Shown here: positions 8,194-17,176 of the stretch, in pieces | How positions within the stretch are numbered: the first letter of the stretch is position 1 | Layout of the letters: each line of letters starts with the position of its first letter | Assembly: GCA_002368665.1 (NCBI GenBank) | Contig: DFEK01000001.1 | Span: forward strand, 129,318-193,317 | Direction: 5' to 3' | From: Lachnospiraceae bacterium UBA3804 | GTDB taxonomy: Bacteria > Bacillota > Clostridia > Lachnospirales > Lachnospiraceae | DNA: 64,000 nt | The notes under the pieces: model-generated | Seen by the model: only the letters and a program-made list of their open reading frames with translations | Told to the model about the DNA's origin: nothing | The model's database searches: none | Made by a program: the position numbers and the translations under genes

Positions 8194-10299
8194 ATGAGCA
8201 AAGAATTCAAAACATTCAGTTTGGAACTTGCCGGACGTACTTTATCCGTAGATATCGGAAGAGTGGCCGCACAGGCAAACGGTGCAGCATTCATGCACTA
8301 TGGCGATACGACGGTTTTATCCACCGCTACCGCATCCGAGAAACCCAGAGACGGAATCGATTTCTTCCCTCTTTCCGTAGAGTATGAAGAGAAATTATAT
8401 TCCGTAGGTAAAATCCCCGGCGGATTTAACAAAAGAGAAGGAAAGGCATCCGAGAACGCAATTCTTACAAGCCGTGTAATCGACCGTCCGATGCGTCCGC
8501 TTTTCCCGAAAGATTATCGTAATGACGTTACTTTAAACAACCTCGTAATGAGTGTGGATCCCGAATGCCGTCCCGAGCTTGTGGCTATGCTCGGTTCCGC
8601 AATCGCAACATCCATTTCCGATATTCCGTTCTGCGGTCCTTGCGCAACCACTCAGGTAGGTCTTGTTGACGGTGAATTCATCATCAACCCGAACCAGGAA
8701 CAGTGGAAAAACGGAGATATGCAGCTTACCGTAGCATCTACTTCCGAGAAGGTCATCATGATCGAGGCCGGTGCAAAGGAAGTTCCGGAAGCAAAGATGA
8801 TCGAGGCTATTTATAAGGCTCATGAGATCAACCAGACCATCATCGCATGGATCAACCAGATTGTGGCTGAGGTTGGTAAGAAGAAACATGAATATGAAAG
8901 CTGTGCAATCCCTCAGGAACTTTTCGATGCCATGAAGGCAATCGTTACTCCAGAAGAGATGGAAGTAGCCGTATTTACCGATGAGAAGCAGGTTCGTGAG
9001 GAGAACATCCGCAACATTACCGCGAAACTCGAAGAGGCATTTGCAGACAACGAAGAGTGGCTTGCAATCCTTGGCGAGGCTATTTACCAGTATGAGAAAA
9101 AGACCGTACGTAAGATGATCTTAAAGGATCACAAGCGTCCGGACGGAAGAGATATTACACAGATCAGACCTCTGGCTGCAGAAGTGGATATCATCCCCAG
9201 AGTACATGGTTCTTCCATGTTCACCCGTGGACAAACCCAGATCTGTGATGTCTGCACACTGGCTCCTTTATCCGAAATGCAGAAGATCGACGGCCTTGAC
9301 GATAACGAAAAGGCTAAGAGATATATGCATCACTACAATTTCCCCGCATACTCCGTAGGTGAGACCAAAGTAAGCCGCGGACCGGGACGTCGTGAGATCG
9401 GACATGGTGCTTTGGCAGAAAGAGCACTTCTTCCCGTACTTCCCACTGAGGAAGAGTTCCCTTACGCAATTCGTTGCGTATCCGAGACATTTGAAAGTAA
9501 CGGATCCACTTCCATGGCAAGTACCTGTGCATCCTGTATGTCCTTAATGGCTGCAGGTGTTCCGATCAAGAGAATGGTAGCAGGTATCTCCTGTGGTCTG
9601 GTTACCGGAGAAACCGATGACGATTTCATTTTACTTACCGACATCCAGGGTCTCGAAGACTTCTTCGGCGACATGGACTTCAAGGTAACCGGTACAACCG
9701 AAGGTATCACTGCAATCCAGATGGATATTAAGATTCACGGTTTAACCCGTCCCATCGTGGAAGGTGCCATCGAAAGATGCCGTCAGGCAAGACTGTTCAT
9801 CATGGACAACTGCATGAAGCCCGCTATCGCAGAGCCTCGTAAAGAAGTAGGACCTTATGCTCCGAAGATTGTTCAGATCCAGATCGATCCCGAGAAGATC
9901 GGTGAGGTTGTCGGACAGCGCGGAAAGACCATTAACGAGATCATCGCAAGATGTGATGTTAAGATTGATATTACCGATGACGGAGCCGTATCCGTTTGCG
10001 GAACCGATAAGGCCAATATGGATAAAGCCATCGAGATGATCAAGACCATCGTTACCGATTTTGAAGAAGGTCAGATCTTCAAGGGCAAGGTTGTTTCCAT
10101 CAAGGAATTCGGTGCATTCGTTGAATTCGCACCCGGCAAAGAAGGAATGGTTCACATTTCCAAGATTGCAAAGCAGAGAATCGAGCATGTTGAGGATGTT
10201 TTAACCCTCGGCGATCAGGTAACCGTAATCTGTCTTGGCAAGGACAAGATGGGCAGAATGAGCTTCTCCATCAAGGACGTTCCTGCAGAATTAAGATAA
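8194..10299 (+). CDS. pnp: Polynucleotide phosphorylase
   Basis: Trimeric 3'-5' phosphorolytic exoribonuclease of the RNA degradosome. It has 701 residues, the usual length. Order: first RNase PH domain (active-site region RPMRPLFPK), helical linker, and second RNase PH domain with DGRDITQIRPL and the RGQTQ and GPGRREIGHGALAERAL stretches. A KH domain (IGEVVGQRGKTINEI, about residue 570) and a C-terminal S1 domain (GKVVSIKEFGAFVEF, about 630-700) follow. AAGGAGG lies 7 bases before the ATG. A strong terminator follows the gene. Codon use is that of a highly expressed gene. Confidence 0.98.
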   Translation: MSKEFKTFSLELAGRTLSVDIGRVAAQANGAAFMHYGDTTVLSTATASEKPRDGIDFFPLSVEYEEKLYSVGKIPGGFNKREGKASENAILTSRVIDRPMRPLFPKDYRNDVTLNNLVMSVDPECRPELVAMLGSAIATSISDIPFCGPCATTQVGLVDGEFIINPNQEQWKNGDMQLTVASTSEKVIMIEAGAKEVPEAKMIEAIYKAHEINQTIIAWINQIVAEVGKKKHEYESCAIPQELFDAMKAIVTPEEMEVAVFTDEKQVREENIRNITAKLEEAFADNEEWLAILGEAIYQYEKKTVRKMILKDHKRPDGRDITQIRPLAAEVDIIPRVHGSSMFTRGQTQICDVCTLAPLSEMQKIDGLDDNEKAKRYMHHYNFPAYSVGETKVSRGPGRREIGHGALAERALLPVLPTEEEFPYAIRCVSETFESNGSTSMASTCASCMSLMAAGVPIKRMVAGISCGLVTGETDDDFILLTDIQGLEDFFGDMDFKVTGTTEGITAIQMDIKIHGLTRPIVEGAIERCRQARLFIMDNCMKPAIAEPRKEVGPYAPKIVQIQIDPEKIGEVVGQRGKTINEIIARCDVKIDITDDGAVSVCGTDKANMDKAIEMIKTIVTDFEEGQIFKGKVVSIKEFGAFVEFAPGKEGMVHISKIAKQRIEHVEDVLTLGDQVTVICLGKDKMGRMSFSIKDVPAELR

Positions 10300-10319
10300 T
10301 TAAAATAAGCTGATTTTAC

Positions 10320-10357
10320 AAGAGCACTTTCCGTACGTGAAGGTGCTCTTTTTTTGT
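10320..10357 (+). terminator. Intrinsic terminator of pnp
   Basis: Stem AGAGCACTTT/AAGGTGCTCT (one G-T pair) with loop CCGTACGTG, followed directly by a run of T. Confidence 0.9.
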
Positions 10358-10364
10358 TATTTAG

Positions 10365-10392
10365 TTGCATTTTGTTTTTTTTTTTTTATAAT
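10365..10392 (+). promoter_or_regulatory. Promoter of the zinc-ribbon gene array
   Basis: TTGCAT at 10365-10370, a 16-base T-rich spacer and a perfect TATAAT at 10387-10392. It is about 90 bases before the first zinc-ribbon gene. Confidence 0.65.
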
Positions 10393-10481
10393 ATATTGGT
10401 CAAAAATGTGACAAAAACATTGGAAATTCAAGGTTCTTAAGAACCATAATCGAAATTTTTTCTTGAGGCGAAAGGAGCAGT

Positions 10482-11387
10482 ATGTATTGTCGAAATTGTG
10501 GGAAAGAGTGTGCTGAGGGTACATCCTTCTGTCCTTCATGCGGTACACCGATCGGTAATGTTGTTACACCAAACAATAATCAGGCTGCACCGCTAAAGAA
10601 GAGCGGAAGTGTAAAGACGATTGTGGCTGTTGTTGCAATTTTGCTTGTCTTAGTCGGCGTTACGGGAGTATTGCTCAAAGTGTTCGTATTCCCGGGGGGC
10701 AAAAAAGAATCAGGAATTGTTTCAACCGATTCGGATATGCTGAAAGCAGAGGTTAAAACAACAGACGGAGACAAAGCTGTGGAAAATGTCGGAAATAAGA
10801 CCGGAGTAACCTATACTGAGCAGGATTATCAGAATGCGGTTGCTTTTGCCTGCGATTATGGCGGGGAATGGAAGGTAAAGAAGTATTATAGTCCGGATGA
10901 CAAGAATTGGCATATTTATGATCTTGGAAAAAAGATGTACATTGTTGCTTACAACTTTTTAAATGATACTTCATACACCACAGGCGGATACAAGCAAAAA
11001 GTCGGTGAGAAAAAACTGATTAATAAAAACACCGGTAAGGTATTGGCACGTAAATCTGTTTATGAATATGTGCCGATGGAAATCCATGGTTCGCATGGAG
11101 TGGATAAAAAATACAATGCGCCTACCATAGTAATCACAACGGATATGGTTGATATGAGCGGAATGGGCGGACCCATGATTTCCCTGAAAAGATTCCGCGT
11201 GGAAACCATTGACGGAAAGAAATATCTGATTAACGATGATTGCGGTTTTGCGTTTTATTATGACGGGGATTATCTGGAATACTGCGAACCGGATGCATAC
11301 GGATATTATCAGGGATTTTATGCATTTAATATGACGGACAGTCTTGTAAATATAACAGCCATTTATGACAGTTACGAATCGTATTAA
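10482..11387 (+). CDS. Zinc-ribbon, single-pass membrane protein
   Basis: Function unknown. The N-terminus is a four-cysteine zinc ribbon (MYCRNCGKE ... FCPSCG; Cys3, 6, 18, 21). A short linker follows, then one membrane segment at about residues 44-68 (IVAVVAILLVLVGVTGVLL), leaving an extracytoplasmic domain of about 230 residues rich in Tyr and Lys with no motif I recognise. First of four consecutive genes with the same layout; the next begins 11 bases after the stop with its own GGAGG site, so the four form one operon. The ribbon is expected in the cytoplasm and the large domain outside, by the positive-inside pattern. Confidence 0.8.
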   Translation: MYCRNCGKECAEGTSFCPSCGTPIGNVVTPNNNQAAPLKKSGSVKTIVAVVAILLVLVGVTGVLLKVFVFPGGKKESGIVSTDSDMLKAEVKTTDGDKAVENVGNKTGVTYTEQDYQNAVAFACDYGGEWKVKKYYSPDDKNWHIYDLGKKMYIVAYNFLNDTSYTTGGYKQKVGEKKLINKNTGKVLARKSVYEYVPMEIHGSHGVDKKYNAPTIVITTDMVDMSGMGGPMISLKRFRVETIDGKKYLINDDCGFAFYYDGDYLEYCEPDAYGYYQGFYAFNMTDSLVNITAIYDSYESY

Positions 11388-11398
11388 GGAGGAGAATT

Positions 11399-12517
11399 AT
11401 GTTTTGCAGTCATTGTGGAAAGCAGGTGGAAGAGGGAACAGCTTTTTGCTCTAATTGCGGGCATCCGGTTACCGGTTCTTTGCCGGTTGCATCAAACAAC
11501 ACTCAGCCTGTGCAAACCAATCAGCCGAAAAAGAAAATCAATGCGACAATACCGATTATTCTCGGAATTGCCGTGGTTTTTATTGTTGCACTGGTTATCA
11601 TTCTGGTGAAACTGACCAAAAAGGATGAAATTGTCGTTCCTGAAAACATGGTAAAAGAGGAAAAATCCAATGCCGGACCTTATGCCGGTGCAAATATGTA
11701 CGTAGGCGACACCGTGGTATTCGGCAGTTACGAACAGGATAATGATAAATCAAACGGCACTGAACCCATTGAATGGATTGTGCTTGATGAGAAGGGCGGA
11801 CGGTATCTGCTTCTTTCAAAATATGTTTTGGACGGCCAAAAATGGGATGACAGCATGTCTGACAATACGATTGCGGCAAATGCAACAGGCATGGATGATC
11901 ATGGTGTGATTACCTGGGAGAAATGTTCCGTAAGAAGATGGCTGAATGGGTCTTTTTATAATGAGGCTTTCAGCGATGAGGATAAAAACCATATTGCCCA
12001 AGTGACAAACACAAATCCTAGTCTGGATGAAATAGACGGAATGGAATATGGCGGACAGCTGAATGTGTGGAAAGCAGGAGCGGATACGCAGGATACGGTA
12101 TTTTTGTTGAGTCTGGAAGAGTATATCAGGTATTTTCATCCGACCAAGATTGGCTACGGACCCTATACGAATGATATTTTGAATGAATATACTGCACCGG
12201 GTGCCATGGCTTCTCCAACGAAGTATGTACAAAAAAACGAATTAACAGTTTGTTCAAGCACATTTGATTATTCGACCTGGAATGGTAATAAGGTTCAAAG
12301 CTCGGAAGCGGAAGAAAGCTACAATCAAATTGAGGATATTTATAAAGATAACGGCTATCTTGCAGCCTGGTTTTTAAGGACTCCGGGTGGATCTTATACT
12401 CCGGGATCGACAGCAAATGATACGGTTTTGATGGTTTGGCCGAATTATATTTCCTTAAGAAATTATGGCAAATCCAGTTTGATTGGTATTCGTCCTGCAG
12501 TATGGGTTTCGTTCTAA
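11399..12517 (+). CDS. Zinc-ribbon membrane protein with DUF6273-like outer domain
   Basis: Same architecture as its neighbours: zinc ribbon (FCSHCGKQ ... FCSNCG), membrane segment at about residues 52-73, then a large outer domain. That domain has the features I associate with DUF6273: VVFGSYEQD, GTEPIEWIVLDEKGG, LLLSKYVLDGQKW, SVRRWLNGSFYNEAF and a C-terminal GIRPAVWVSF. Domain function is not established; it is frequent in Firmicute surface proteins. Paralogous to the next gene, with clearly alignable outer domains. GGAGG lies before the ATG. Tandem duplication followed by divergence is the likely origin. Confidence 0.82.
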   Translation: MFCSHCGKQVEEGTAFCSNCGHPVTGSLPVASNNTQPVQTNQPKKKINATIPIILGIAVVFIVALVIILVKLTKKDEIVVPENMVKEEKSNAGPYAGANMYVGDTVVFGSYEQDNDKSNGTEPIEWIVLDEKGGRYLLLSKYVLDGQKWDDSMSDNTIAANATGMDDHGVITWEKCSVRRWLNGSFYNEAFSDEDKNHIAQVTNTNPSLDEIDGMEYGGQLNVWKAGADTQDTVFLLSLEEYIRYFHPTKIGYGPYTNDILNEYTAPGAMASPTKYVQKNELTVCSSTFDYSTWNGNKVQSSEAEESYNQIEDIYKDNGYLAAWFLRTPGGSYTPGSTANDTVLMVWPNYISLRNYGKSSLIGIRPAVWVSF

Positions 12518-12529
12518 GGAGGAGAGAAG

Positions 12530-13591
12530 ATGTATTGTACGAAATGCGGAAAAGAAATCAGTAATGATACGAAATTCTGTCCTTTTTGCGGGACAGCGAC
12601 TTCCGGCGGGAACATGCTTCAGAATAATCTTGCAGCAAATGTGCAACCTACAGAAACGAAATCATCGGGTACAAACCTGAAATTGATTCTGATTGCGGTA
12701 AATGTGCTCCTGGTTCTTTTAATTGTTGTAGTTATCATTGTGATTAAGTCACGTTCCGGGAACTCTGTGCCGAATGAAAGAGTAGAAGCAGAAGAGACCA
12801 TTGACAATCCGGATTCGGATTCCTATTTTGGCGACCAAAGTCCCAGAGTGGGAAAGATAATTACATTCGGTGAATATGAACAGGACGGAAATACGGCAAA
12901 CGGTAAAGAGCCGATCGAGTGGATTGTTTTGGACAAATCCGGAGGCAATACATATCTTTTGCTGAGTCTTTATGTTTTGGATAGCGCAAAATGGAGTGAC
13001 GGAACGGAAAAAGGTTCCGGAGCACTGAAAGAAAGGGGATCCATTACCTATGAAGACAGTTCCATCAGGACTTTTTTAAATGAAAAATTCTCTCCGGCAG
13101 CTTTTGGTGACGAGGAATTAAAATATATTCTTCCGGTATCTTTCAGAGAAGAAGATATCGCAGTCGAGAAAGGCAATTCCTATGCCACGGATCTGGCATT
13201 CCTGATTGATGGGGAAACATTGAATACACTGGCTTCCAGCAATACCAATCTATATGCGCTCAATAAGTATGATGTTCGTTATAATGACGGGTGGATTTCC
13301 GTGCCGACACAATATGCGATAAGCCGCGGCGTACCAGCCTATTCATACGATGAAATCGCACAAATGGTTGGTATTAACAGTGGCAAAGGCGGTACACGTA
13401 ATCCTGCAGTTCGAAGAGATTTTTCCAATGCAAACTTCTATTCTCCGTATGCGCTTCGGACAAGAAATATGAAAACCGCTCCATCTAAAGATGCGGTCCG
13501 CTATGTGTCGGCTGCAGGAGAATATGCATTTGGTAACATTTCCGATAATTATGGTATCAGACCGGCGATTTATATCACGTTATCGGAATAA
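12530..13591 (+). CDS. Zinc-ribbon membrane protein with DUF6273-like outer domain (paralogue)
   Basis: Second DUF6273-type protein of the array. Zinc ribbon MYCTKCGKE ... FCPFCG, membrane segment at about residues 50-70 (LILIAVNVLLVLLIVVVIIVI), then an outer domain with ITFGEYEQDG, KEPIEWIVLDKSGG, LLLSLYVLDSAKW, SIRTFLNEKFSPAAF and a terminal GIRPAIYITL. The blocks align with those of the preceding gene but the sequences have diverged well beyond half identity by eye. It starts 12 bases after the previous stop with a GGAGG site, so it is co-transcribed. Confidence 0.82.
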   Translation: MYCTKCGKEISNDTKFCPFCGTATSGGNMLQNNLAANVQPTETKSSGTNLKLILIAVNVLLVLLIVVVIIVIKSRSGNSVPNERVEAEETIDNPDSDSYFGDQSPRVGKIITFGEYEQDGNTANGKEPIEWIVLDKSGGNTYLLLSLYVLDSAKWSDGTEKGSGALKERGSITYEDSSIRTFLNEKFSPAAFGDEELKYILPVSFREEDIAVEKGNSYATDLAFLIDGETLNTLASSNTNLYALNKYDVRYNDGWISVPTQYAISRGVPAYSYDEIAQMVGINSGKGGTRNPAVRRDFSNANFYSPYALRTRNMKTAPSKDAVRYVSAAGEYAFGNISDNYGIRPAIYITLSE

Positions 13592-13628
13592 CAGCAGGTA
13601 AGAATTGGTTTGACAGGAGGTATGAGCA

Positions 13629-14345
13629 TTGTTTTGCGTAAATTGTGGTAAGGAAATAAACGAGGAAAGTAAATTTTGCCCATTTTGTGGTGCAACGGTC
13701 GGGCAGAACACCGTTTCAAATGGCGGAAGTACAGTCGTTCAAAATTCTGAGCAGAATACCGCACCGGTTCAGAAAAAAGGAAATAAGGCTAAGGTGTTTA
13801 TTCTGATCGGAACCGCTGTAATTTTGTTGGCTGCTTTGGTGGTGATTTTATGTGTTTTTCTGAAAAAGAAGGATTCGGCTCCGATGTCTTCGTTAACCGG
13901 GGCGACCAGGGAGAAATCCAAAGCATCCTCCATAACGGACTTCAAAGGGGAATATGAGGTAATTCGTGAAGAAGAATGGATGAGTTATATTGATGATCCG
14001 CAGTGCTATCTTACGCTGACCATTAACGATGCATCTGTTCATATGGAACAGCGCCTTTTTAATTTTCCAGTGACAGATAAAGGCCCGTCAGCCAAAGGGG
14101 TTTATTTCATGAACTGGATGACGAACTGGACCTATCCAACAGACAATTTTAACCCCGGCACCGATGATGAAGGAAACCCTTGTTTCACCGAAGTGGAAAG
14201 CGGATTAGAATTGGTTTATCTGGAAGATGAAGATGTCTTTGTTTACTACAGAGACGATCTGATTTGGGAAAGCTGGCAAGGTGAGCATTATGGTGAAGAA
14301 CTCGGAAGAATCGAGTTGTTACGGTTTAAAAGAAAATCAAATTAG
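13629..14345 (+). CDS. Zinc-ribbon membrane protein, TTG start
   Basis: Fourth member of the array. Zinc ribbon FCVNCGKE ... FCPFCG, membrane segment at about residues 54-76 (VFILIGTAVILLAALVVILCVFL), then a shorter outer domain of about 150 residues containing Trp- and Asp-rich stretches and no recognised motif. The frame opens with TTG at 13629, 7 bases after a GGAGG; the nearby ATG at 13622 is in another frame. The TTG start is supported because it puts the first ribbon cysteine at residue 3, as in the sister proteins. A bidirectional terminator follows. Confidence 0.78.
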   Translation: MFCVNCGKEINEESKFCPFCGATVGQNTVSNGGSTVVQNSEQNTAPVQKKGNKAKVFILIGTAVILLAALVVILCVFLKKKDSAPMSSLTGATREKSKASSITDFKGEYEVIREEEWMSYIDDPQCYLTLTINDASVHMEQRLFNFPVTDKGPSAKGVYFMNWMTNWTYPTDNFNPGTDDEGNPCFTEVESGLELVYLEDEDVFVYYRDDLIWESWQGEHYGEELGRIELLRFKRKSN

Positions 14346-14380
14346 GTGATATAAATCCATTCAGATGAAACAAAAGATGA

Positions 14381-14416
14381 TAAAAACCTCCCGGATGTTT
14401 TTCCGGGAGGTTCTTT
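14381..14416. terminator. Shared bidirectional terminator of the zinc-ribbon array and hicAB
   Basis: Perfect 11-bp stem AACCTCCCGGA/TCCGGGAGGTT with loop TGTTTT (14385-14412). T-run on the + side (TTCTTTT) and A-run upstream that serves as T-run for the - strand. It lies between convergent genes. Confidence 0.88.
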
Positions 14417-14808
14417 TATGCTTTAAATACCTTCATCAGACTTTCCTGCAAAACCTGGGAACAGTTGATACCTTTCTTTTCAACAAGTTTGGCCATCCAG
14501 GCCGGAAGAGAGACGTTTTTGCGTACGGCTCGTGTTTCAGTCCTGGCACGGTAATCGATGGTATCGATAGAGATGACGGAAAGGATATCGTTTTTGCCTT
14601 TTTTTAGTTTTACCTGCTCTGTCGGAGGATTAATGGTTATACCGTTATCTTCGGCAGTTACCAGCCAGGCGGAAGCAGCGTCTTCAATCATTGTAATTGC
14701 GTCAAACAGCGTTTTTCCGGAAGAAACGCAGCCGGGAAGATCAGGTACTTTGGCCATAACTTTATCGTTATCGTTTGTAAATACAGCGGTATAGAGATAT
14801 TTCATCAT
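14416..14808 (-). CDS. hicB: HicB-type antitoxin
   Basis: Antitoxin and autorepressor of a HicA toxin. It has 130 residues. The N-terminal partial RNase H-like fold carries the family signature VPDLPGCVSSGKT, preceded by YTAVF. The C-terminal part (RKNVSLPAWMAKLVEKKG, then a helix) fits a DNA-binding ribbon-helix-helix or HTH tail. It overlaps the upstream hicA by 4 bases, so the pair is translationally coupled. Toxin-first order is the usual hicA-hicB order. It ends in the shared terminator. Confidence 0.9.
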   Translation of the reverse strand: MMKYLYTAVFTNDNDKVMAKVPDLPGCVSSGKTLFDAITMIEDAASAWLVTAEDNGITINPPTEQVKLKKGKNDILSVISIDTIDYRARTETRAVRKNVSLPAWMAKLVEKKGINCSQVLQESLMKVFKA

Positions 14809-15002
14809 TCCTCACCTGCCTTCTTATATGAATCTATTTCTTTTTTTATGTAACGCAAATCCGAATCGTCAAAATCGTGTCGTTTAAGAGTAATCATTGC
14901 TCCTAAAGAAGCATTAAAATACACATCATGATTTGCACCGTTACGTTTCAAGGTGTAACCGTTATCTTTCAACAGTTTTACGGCTTTTCTTCTTATGTTC
15001 AC
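14805..15002 (-). CDS. hicA: HicA-type mRNA interferase toxin
   Basis: Small dsRBD-fold ribonuclease that cleaves mRNAs when free of HicB. It has 65 residues. The catalytic histidine lies in the GANHDVYF motif (His25) after the basic strand YTLKRNG, as in HicA. A strong AAAGGAG precedes the ATG. It is transcribed from a near-consensus promoter at 15017-15045 and leads the hicA-hicB pair. Nothing suggests inactivation. Confidence 0.88.
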   Translation of the reverse strand: MNIRRKAVKLLKDNGYTLKRNGANHDVYFNASLGAMITLKRHDFDDSDLRYIKKEIDSYKKAGEE

Positions 15003-15016
15003 ATGTTTCTCCTTTC

Positions 15017-15045
15017 ATAATATACACAAAAATACACAATGTCAA
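15017..15045 (-). promoter_or_regulatory. hicAB promoter with tandem TTGTGTAT repeats
   Basis: On the - strand: TTGACA (15045-15040), a 17-base spacer and TATTAT (15022-15017). The spacer contains two direct copies of TTGTGTA(T), 11 bases apart, or about one helical turn. This makes it a candidate HicB operator placed so that bound repressor would block RNA polymerase. Confidence 0.7.
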
Positions 15046-15231
15046 CATACTGACCGGAACATACGGATTGGTTTGAAGTATACAAGTATCTTATGCAGTG
15101 ATCTATTGGCGATTTGCCTTGAAAAAATGGATAATAAGATTATTTAGTTTCTTTGATGGTTTTCATTATATCAAAAATATCGCGGTTGAGAATAGCGTAA
15201 AAATCTATTGTATTCTTGATTACGCTCTCTA

Positions 15232-15240
15232 TGGTATAAT
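15232..15240 (+). promoter_or_regulatory. Extended -10 promoter of surE-deoB
   Basis: TGGTATAAT at 15232-15240, an extended -10 element. No good -35 hexamer at 16-18 bases. It is 41 bases before the surE ATG. The preceding bases 15046-15231 hold nothing else I could identify. Confidence 0.6.
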
Positions 15241-15280
15241 GAATCTGTCGAATATAAAATAAAAAAAGATTGGAAATGAA

Positions 15281-15994
15281 ATGCGCAAAATATTAATTAC
15301 AAATGATGACGGAATCGATTCCGAGGGAATGGCAAGACTGGCAAAATGTGCGCGGAAATTCGGTGAAGTCTGGATTGTTGCGCCGGACAGTCAGAGAAGC
15401 GGTGCATCACATTCCGTCATGCTGCATACGTCGTTTGAAGCATGGAAAGTGGAGTATCCGGTTGAGGGAGTACATGCTTATGCCTGCACGGGACAGCCGG
15501 CAGATTGCGTACGGATCGGTGTCTTGAACATTGTTCCGGGCAAACCGGATGTGGTCCTTTGCGGAATCAATTACGGATTCAATGTTGCATCGGACATCCA
15601 GTATTCCGCAACCGCAGGAGCAGCTTTTGAAGCGGCTTTTCAGAGAATTCACACAATCGCTTTTTCGGAGGGCGCCATGCCGATCCACGAGGTCGCGGAT
15701 GAATATCTGGAACAGATTATTGCAAAACTTTTGGACAGTCCGCTTGGACAGGATCAGATCTGGAATGTTAATTTTCCGGAGTGTCCGCTTTCGCAGTGCA
15801 AAGGAATTCTTTGGGACAGAAAAGTTTCCAAGGGAGAATTTTATAAAGACCGGTATAATGAAACACCCATGGAGAACGGAAAGATTTCCTTTATGGTAGA
15901 AGGAGTAAGGAACTGGGAGATTGAGCCTGATACCGATCTGGGAGCGATATTATCGGATTATGTTTCCGTGGGGACGGTAAACAATATTTCATAA
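15281..15994 (+). CDS. surE: 5'/3'-nucleotidase SurE
   Basis: Metal-dependent phosphatase acting on nucleoside monophosphates. It has 237 residues. The metal-binding N-terminus ILITNDDGIDSEG (Asp8-Asp9), APDSQRSGAS and the GINYGFNVASDIQYSATAGA block are all typical. It starts at an ATG 41 bases after an extended -10 promoter and is followed 21 bases later by deoB, so both enzymes of nucleotide and pentose-phosphate salvage are likely made from one transcript. Confidence 0.94.
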   Translation: MRKILITNDDGIDSEGMARLAKCARKFGEVWIVAPDSQRSGASHSVMLHTSFEAWKVEYPVEGVHAYACTGQPADCVRIGVLNIVPGKPDVVLCGINYGFNVASDIQYSATAGAAFEAAFQRIHTIAFSEGAMPIHEVADEYLEQIIAKLLDSPLGQDQIWNVNFPECPLSQCKGILWDRKVSKGEFYKDRYNETPMENGKISFMVEGVRNWEIEPDTDLGAILSDYVSVGTVNNIS

Positions 15995-16015
15995 TCAGAA
16001 ATAAGGAGTTAAGGG

Positions 16016-17176
16016 ATGAAAAGGGTATTTCTTGTGGTACTGGACAGCTTTGGAATCGGAGCGGAGCCGGATGCCGATTTGTTCGGTGATGTCGGAACCA
16101 ATACACTCGGAAGCTGTGCAACAAGTCCGTATTTTCGATTTGAAAATATGAGAAAACTTGGTTTTTTCAATATTGACGGAGTGGAAGCGGGAGAAAAGGT
16201 CGAACAACCGACAGGTGCATTTGCGAGAATGCAGGAAGCTTCCATGGGAAAAGATACGACCATCGGTCATTGGGAAATCGGCGGAATTATTTCGCCGAAG
16301 CCTTTTCCGACTTATCCGAACGGTTTCCCGAAAGAGATCCTGGATGAGTTTTCCCGAAGGACCGGAAGGGGAGTTCTTTGCAATCAGACCTATTCCGGAA
16401 CGGTAGTCATTAACGATTACGGTGACGAGCATGTCCGGACCGGCAAATGGATCGTATACACATCGGCTGACAGTGTGTTTCAGATTGCGGCACACGAGGA
16501 TGTGGTCCCGTTGGAAGAATTATATGATGCATGCAGAATCGCAAGAGAGATCCTTCAGGGGGAACATGCGGTAGGACGTGTGATTGCAAGACCGTTTAAG
16601 GGCGAATCCGGACATTACGAGCGCACCACGAACCGCCATGATTTTTCACTGGAGCCTACGAAGGATACGATGCTTGATGTGATCAAAGCGCATGGTATGG
16701 AAGTTCTTTCCATCGGTAAAATCTATGATATCTTTGCGCATCGCGGAATGACCGATTATGTTTTTACGATCGGAAATACCGACGGAATGAATAAACTGGA
16801 AGAGTGGATGGACAGGAATTTTGAAGGACTCTGTTTCGTTAATCTCGTTGATTTTGACATGGTTTACGGACACAGAAGGGATATCGACGGCTATGCGAAA
16901 GCCCTGGCGGAGTTTGATGAGCGCCTGGCGGGATTTCTTTCCAAATTACGGGATGACGATCTCTTTATGATCACAGCGGATCACGGTTGCGATCCCGGCT
17001 ATACGAAGACTACGGATCATACCAGGGAATATGTTCCGTTCGTGGTTGCCGGAAAAAATGTAATTCCCGGAAATTACGGAACAAGAAAAACCTTCGCGGA
17101 TATGGGAGCGACCGTGTTGAACTACCTCGGAATCAATGAGACATTGGACGGAAGCCCGATTCTGTGTATTAAGTAG
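16016..17176 (+). CDS. deoB: Phosphopentomutase
   Basis: Interconverts ribose/deoxyribose 1- and 5-phosphates, linking nucleoside phosphorolysis to central metabolism. It has 386 residues, the usual length. The alkaline-phosphatase-fold metal sites are visible: VLDSFGIGAEPDA at the N-terminus, KDTTIGHWEI with the phosphorylatable Thr, and the C-terminal TADHGCDPGYTKTTDHTRE. AAGGAG precedes the ATG. Probably co-transcribed with surE; an intrinsic terminator follows. Confidence 0.96.
   Translation: MKRVFLVVLDSFGIGAEPDADLFGDVGTNTLGSCATSPYFRFENMRKLGFFNIDGVEAGEKVEQPTGAFARMQEASMGKDTTIGHWEIGGIISPKPFPTYPNGFPKEILDEFSRRTGRGVLCNQTYSGTVVINDYGDEHVRTGKWIVYTSADSVFQIAAHEDVVPLEELYDACRIAREILQGEHAVGRVIARPFKGESGHYERTTNRHDFSLEPTKDTMLDVIKAHGMEVLSIGKIYDIFAHRGMTDYVFTIGNTDGMNKLEEWMDRNFEGLCFVNLVDFDMVYGHRRDIDGYAKALAEFDERLAGFLSKLRDDDLFMITADHGCDPGYTKTTDHTREYVPFVVAGKNVIPGNYGTRKTFADMGATVLNYLGINETLDGSPILCIK

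Noticed and set aside
7991..8197. 68-codon + strand frame between rpsO and pnp
   Set aside because: Covers the hairpins of the pnp leader, lacks a ribosome site, and runs into the pnp start.
14365..14607. 80-codon + strand frame over the terminator and hicB
   Set aside because: Starts before the bidirectional terminator and is antisense to a clear HicB gene.
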